From Tenacibaculum finnmarkense genomovar ulcerans (GTDB lineage: Bacteria > Bacteroidota > Bacteroidia > Flavobacteriales > Flavobacteriaceae): DNA of 64,000 nt. The notes beneath the pieces were generated by a model that worked only from the letters and a program-made list of their open reading frames with translations, searched no databases and had not been told where the DNA came from. A program made the translations under genes and the position numbers. How positions within the stretch are numbered: position 1 is the stretch's first letter; each line of letters starts with the position of its first letter. Shown here piece after piece: positions 15,001 to 21,000 of the stretch. The stretch is from assembly GCF_900239495.1 (NCBI RefSeq), contig NZ_OENE01000048.1, positions 98,873 to 162,872 on the forward strand. The letters are read 5' to 3'.

Positions 15001-18000
15001 CAAACAGATGGTGTTGCGGTAAATTTAATGTCTTTTGGTGCTTCAACTTCTACATCTATTGGTGCTGACTTACATCCTAATTTATCTGTTGCAATTATGG
15101 TGTATTTTCCTTCAGATAAATTTGTAAATGTATCACCTTTAGATGTTCCTGCATTATCAAATAATTCAAAAGTATAAGGCGCTCCATTTCCTCCACTTGC
15201 TGTTGGCGTTATAGTTGCTCCTGTATTTGGATTACACGTAATTTCTTTAGTTAATATTTTTGTTGATGGATTTACAATTACTGCTGATGTTGGTGCTGTT
15301 AATGTTATTGCATTTGAAGTAGTTTTACAACCTGTTGCATTTTGACGAACTTTTATTGTATGAGTTCCTTCACCAAATGTATCAATTATAACTTCATCTG
15401 AATTTATTACAGGAATCCAATTATTTCCATCATCAATAGAATATTGAAATTTATCAACAGTAACCAAACCAAAAGAAGCGACAACTTTAATTTTTCCGTC
15501 TGTTCCGTCTTTACATCTTGGGTTTTCAACAAAACTAGCCACTGCCGTAAAATTCTGACCAGCTTTAACCTCAACAATAACATCCGTAGTACAATCGCTT
15601 CCATAATTTACAGAAACCGTATAAGAACCTGCAACTAAATCAGTAAATACATTTGGATTAGCTCCTGTTTGTGGTGTTGCTCCGTCTAGGCTATATGTAT
15701 AACTAGCGTCAAAAGGCTTTACTGTAATCGTTCCTTTTCCATCACAATTATAAGCTACCGATTCTATTAATGTTGGTGCTGTTGGTAAAGGTTTTATTGT
15801 AACATCATTTAAATTTATTTCACATTTATTTGCATCTACTACTTTCGTTACATAAGTTCCTTCAAGTAAACCTGTTGCTATATTTCCTGTAACTACACTA
15901 TAATTTACAACAGAAGGATCTTTTGCTTTATAATAAAAAGTATAAGGTTTTGTTCCTCCCGTAGGGTTCATAAAATTAATTCCACCTTTTGCTGTTACTG
16001 CTTTACACGTAAAATGTATAGGTGTTGCATCTGCATCTTTTTCTAGTTTCTCAGGAGCTTTAAAAATTTCTTGAGTTAAATTAGAGGTACAACCACTAGC
16101 ATCAGTAACCCCAATTACATATTTCCCTGGGTCTAAATTATCTATTGTATAATAAACATAATCATCGATTACTTTAGGGTTTAATCCATTTAAAGTATAA
16201 GTAAATGGCGCTAGTCCGTTACCTCCTACTGAAAAATAAATAGTTCCTTTTTCACCAAAACACTTTGGTTGTATTGGTGGTATTTTTGTATTAGTATAAT
16301 GAGGAGCTCCTGAGTAATATCCTGCGTCATAAATTTTTGAAGCTTTTTTATACTCACAAAAACCAACATTCCCTCCATTATCTCTTATATAAATATCATA
16401 GTTTCCTGCCGATAAACCACCACTTTTAGTCGATGGATTCGTTATTGGTTTAAAATCGGTATTTGTTGGTATTTCATCTTTTAGAACAACAGCATATACA
16501 TAATTTGTATCGCTACCTCCTTTTACATCTATAATTGTAAAAAAACCTTTTTTACACATTTCATTTGTTGGTGTTACTGTAGCTATTAACTTCGGATAAA
16601 CAGTAAGCGTACTCACTGGCGATTCACAACCGCCCCCATTTTTTGTTTTTACCTGATAATCTTTAGCCGTAGTAGTTGGCAATGCTAATCCGTTGGTAGT
16701 ATCAAATACAAACGTTGCATTATTTGACGTTTGCCAAGTAGCTCCATTATCAATAGTAAATTGATATGGCGCTGTTCCTGTTGCTGTAATTTCTATTTTA
16801 GGATCAGTACAACTATCTGTAACTGTTGCCGTATGTGTTGCAGCCGCTGCAGCTGTTACTTCAATATCTTTAAGAACACAAGTAGCTCTTACAATTTCTA
16901 TTTTTACGGCATCAATAAAGTTACCAGTACTTTTATCCCCTGTAAATGTACTTACAGCATCAAAAGAAATTACTGTTGTTGTTTGACCTGCTGGCACAGT
17001 ATAAGCTCCTGAATATTCTTTCCAAGTTTTACCGTCAGACATTGTTTCTTTAATCACTGCAGTCGCAAGACTCTTCCCTATTTTTACAGTAGCTACATCA
17101 CGTCCTAACCTACCTCTATGAGCTACAGACCAATTAATTACATCACCTGGTTTTGTACAAAATTCTTGATATAATGACCCTACTGTATTAGCGTTTAATT
17201 CAACAAAATTATCACTCCCATCATAAGAAGGAACACCTTCAAAATTATTTTTGTACCAAAGTTCCATTTCATTATCGGCTGCGGTAGTTTCCCATCCTGT
17301 AAAATTAGACTCATCTGCTATATAAGGATAATTGCCTGTAAAATAACGATCTTCAAAACTTCCATTTTCAAAAGGATTATCGGTACAACCACATTCATCA
17401 CATTTTTTACTATCCAATAACATTACCTGGTATTTTTTAGCGCGTACTGCTACATCAGTATATATATATTGGTTGCTTAAATTTGCATTTTGCCAAGAAG
17501 TACCGCCGTCAATACTAAATTTATAAGGTGGTGTTCCTCCTGATGCTTCTACAGTAATTGTTGCCCCTGTTACACAAGTTGCAGGCGTTGTAATACCTGT
17601 ATTTATTAATTCTAGTTTAGTCGGCTCACCTATGGTATGTTTACCTAAATCAACTTCACAGCTAACCAGATTAGGTGCTGTTCCTATTGTTTCTCTAATT
17701 TTTAAATCGTAATCTCCTTTTGCTAGCCCTACAATTCGATATGGATTATCTCCTGTTTCTTCCCAAGTAGTTCCACCATCCGTAGAATACTCATAGCTTC
17801 CTCCTTGAAAATTACGTGCATTAACTGTAATACTTCCATTATCCGAACCAGAACAATCACTATCGGTAGTAGCTGTAACACTTCCTGTCAGTGGTTGCCC
17901 ATAAAGAGATACATACGGGGTTTTTACAGTACACGATTTACCATATTTTATGCTAAATTTATACCAATCTTGACGTACATTTTCAAAGACATTACTAGCT

Positions 18001-21000
18001 TGAAAATTTGTACCATCAATACTATAGCTATAAGACGCATCTTTTGGTGTTATAATAACTGTTGCTGTATTACCACAAATTAATATTTCATGTTTTATAG
18101 TTGGCTCTGTTGGTAAAGCATCAATAGTAATGGTATCTAAAGCTAAAGAACAACCATTTTTATCTTCTACCTTTGTATTGTATGTTCCTGCAACAGGAAC
18201 TGAAGCTGTTGTTCCAGAGGTTACTGTTGTAAAATTAGTATCCGCAGCAAGTTTATAAAAATACGTAAAAGGTGCTGTTCCTCCTGTTGGCTGGGTAAAC
18301 GTAATTGTTCCTATTGGACTAGACTGCGTATTTCCCCAACGACATTCTAAACCTGTAGCAACTGCTTTACCTGCCGATAAACCTCCAGTTTCTGTAATAG
18401 CAATATTTTGTATTTGGTAATTACATTGATATGTTCCTTTGGTTGCTCTAATATAAACGGTATATAATGTTGCTGCTGTTGTAGCATCCAAACCATCGAA
18501 AAAACCTGTAGTTTTCCAAGTAGCATTATCAATACTATATTCTAATTTATAACCCGTATTATTAGTAACATCAACTGTTATAGTTCCTTTCTTATTACAA
18601 TTTACTTGAGTTTCTTTATGTGTAAATTGCAAAGGCGCTTCTACACTAATTGTAGCGGTAGCGGTTGCTGTACAGTTTTTACTATCGGTAACCTCAAAAA
18701 TATAATCACCTTCTGTACCATTTACCACATTATATGTTGTATCTGTAAAATAGGTTTTTGGGCTAACAGCTGCTCCATCTATTGATAATAATGCGTATGA
18801 ATATTTGTCTCCTGTAGCATTTGGTACACCATTAGCTCCTGCTAAAGTTATTATTCCTGCCGATGAACCTGCAGTACAGGTAATATTTTTAGTTGCTACT
18901 GCGGTTAATATAAGCGGAGTTGGTTTAATAACTCTGGTTGTTACTGTCTCTGTACAAGTAGTCGTAGTAGTTGCTACCTTTACACTATACACCCCTGCTG
19001 TTGTTACCTCAAAAGTCACACTTCTATCAGGAGTTGCTGCCTTTGTTTCAATAACTCCACCAACACTATTTAATAATGTATAAATATAATTACCTGGTAA
19101 AGTACCGTTTACTTGTGCTGTTATTATTGCTTTTCCATCACAGCCAGCATTAAATTCAGGGTCAACAGTTAAACCTAGTGCTTGTTTTTGAATATTTATA
19201 GACGGTTCGGTATAACTACATGATGTTGCTGGTGACCCTTGTAATCTTATTGTTACCTCATAATCTCCTGAATCTTTTAAACCTGTAAAAGCATTTCCGT
19301 TCTGAAAACCATTAACAGGAATAGTAGTTCCATCGGGTTTTGTTAATTGATATCCGTAACCTGCTGGCACACTATTTATAGTAATACTAGCATCAGTACC
19401 GCAAGTAATATGTTTTTTTACAATGGTAGGGTTTAATGCTGATGTATAGACATTAAAATAATAGGTAGAAGGACATTTACCATCGTATAAAACCTCTACT
19501 TTATACTGTCCTTCTGTTGAAAATTCTTTAGAATAAGCTGTTCCTATTTCATTCCAAGTACAGCTAGTGTCTAAATTAGCACAATTTGATACGGCCTTAA
19601 AAGCACAGGTTTCATCTAACTGAAACCATTTTACCGTAGTTCCTGTTGCTCCTGTAAATGGTAAATCTATCTTTTTTGAAACTCCCGCGCCACATAAATA
19701 TATTTGAGACAACTCAACAGAATTACTAGTACAACTTGTTAATGTTTGATCTACTAAAAGTAGTAAAGGGTTTGGCGCTGTACTATAAGGAATAACTATT
19801 ATTTTTTCGGTAGAAGTAACACAACCTGTTGGCGCAACTTTTGTTACAAGGTAAGTTCCTGTTTGTGTTGCGTTATATGTTTGACTTGTACCTAACACTG
19901 TTAATGGTGCATTTTCATTTACCCATGAATATGATGTGAAACCTGTTCCGGCAGCAAGAAGAATGTTTTTACCACAAAGAATTTCTGTTCTTTCAAAGGT
20001 ACATCCACTGGTATCAATTAAAAAATTAGAACTCCCTGCTTGCCCTAAATTACAAGCGTCAATTCCTGAAAAACTTGGTGTATTTTCTATTCTGTTATAC
20101 CCTGGAATATAGCCTAAATCCCCTACATTTAATGCAGATAAATCCCTACTATAATTAGCGTAAGCTTGGTTCTCTATTTTATCAGAACAAACATCTCGTA
20201 ATTTACTACAATCACTAACAACTTCAATTTTTAATTTTATTGAGTGCTCAGCGCCTTTTATTTTAACAAAACTATCAGGTATATAAAAACGTAACTTCCC
20301 TCTAAATCCATTTGCTGAAACAGGTGGTTCATAAGTATATACAATATCTGTGTTTGTGTTTGGGTACGCAGGTGCTGTAGCCACGAGCTGTATACTCGCA
20401 GGTAAAATATCTCCTGGTAATAAATTTACATTTTTAGGTAATTCATCTATTATTACCGTGTTTTTAGCATTATCGGTACCTACACTACTAAAGGTTAAGT
20501 CATAAAACAAAGAACTACCTAAACCTACAGGTGTTCCCGAAATATTCCCCCCTGAAGCATCTGTAATTGTTTTTACTAATTTTATTTTAGGCTCTACAAC
20601 CTCAACAGACATCGCATTTAAAAATGGCCAATAAACATCTCCTCCTGTAGTAAACTTAACATCTAAAGATGTTTCATTATTACCTATAATACTATTATTT
20701 GGGTTATTTATTTTAATATGATCTATATCAAAACCAAGGGTATTGGTACTCGCTGGGTTTCTGCCAGCTAAATAAGTATCAAAAACACTAATAGACCCAT
20801 TAAAAAAATTATCTTGAGGACTAATAGTGTTAAATACATTTACATAATTGTTTGCTGCATTTTTAATTTGATAATTATCCCCTGGAATTGCTTTATCCCC
20901 TTCTAAGGCAGCCATTATTAACTCTACATTAACAGGTCCTTTTGGTATGGTTTTAAAATTCAAAAAAGTTATTTCCGCTTCATTTGCTGGAGTTATTACA

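Noticed and set aside
3107-19083. Several plus-strand and short minus-strand open frames of 60-108 codons inside the first 22 kb
   Set aside because: All overlap the continuous giant minus-strand frame. Their products are biased (Cys/Tyr/Ser/Phe- or Val-rich) as expected for antisense or shifted readings of repeats, and show no family motif.
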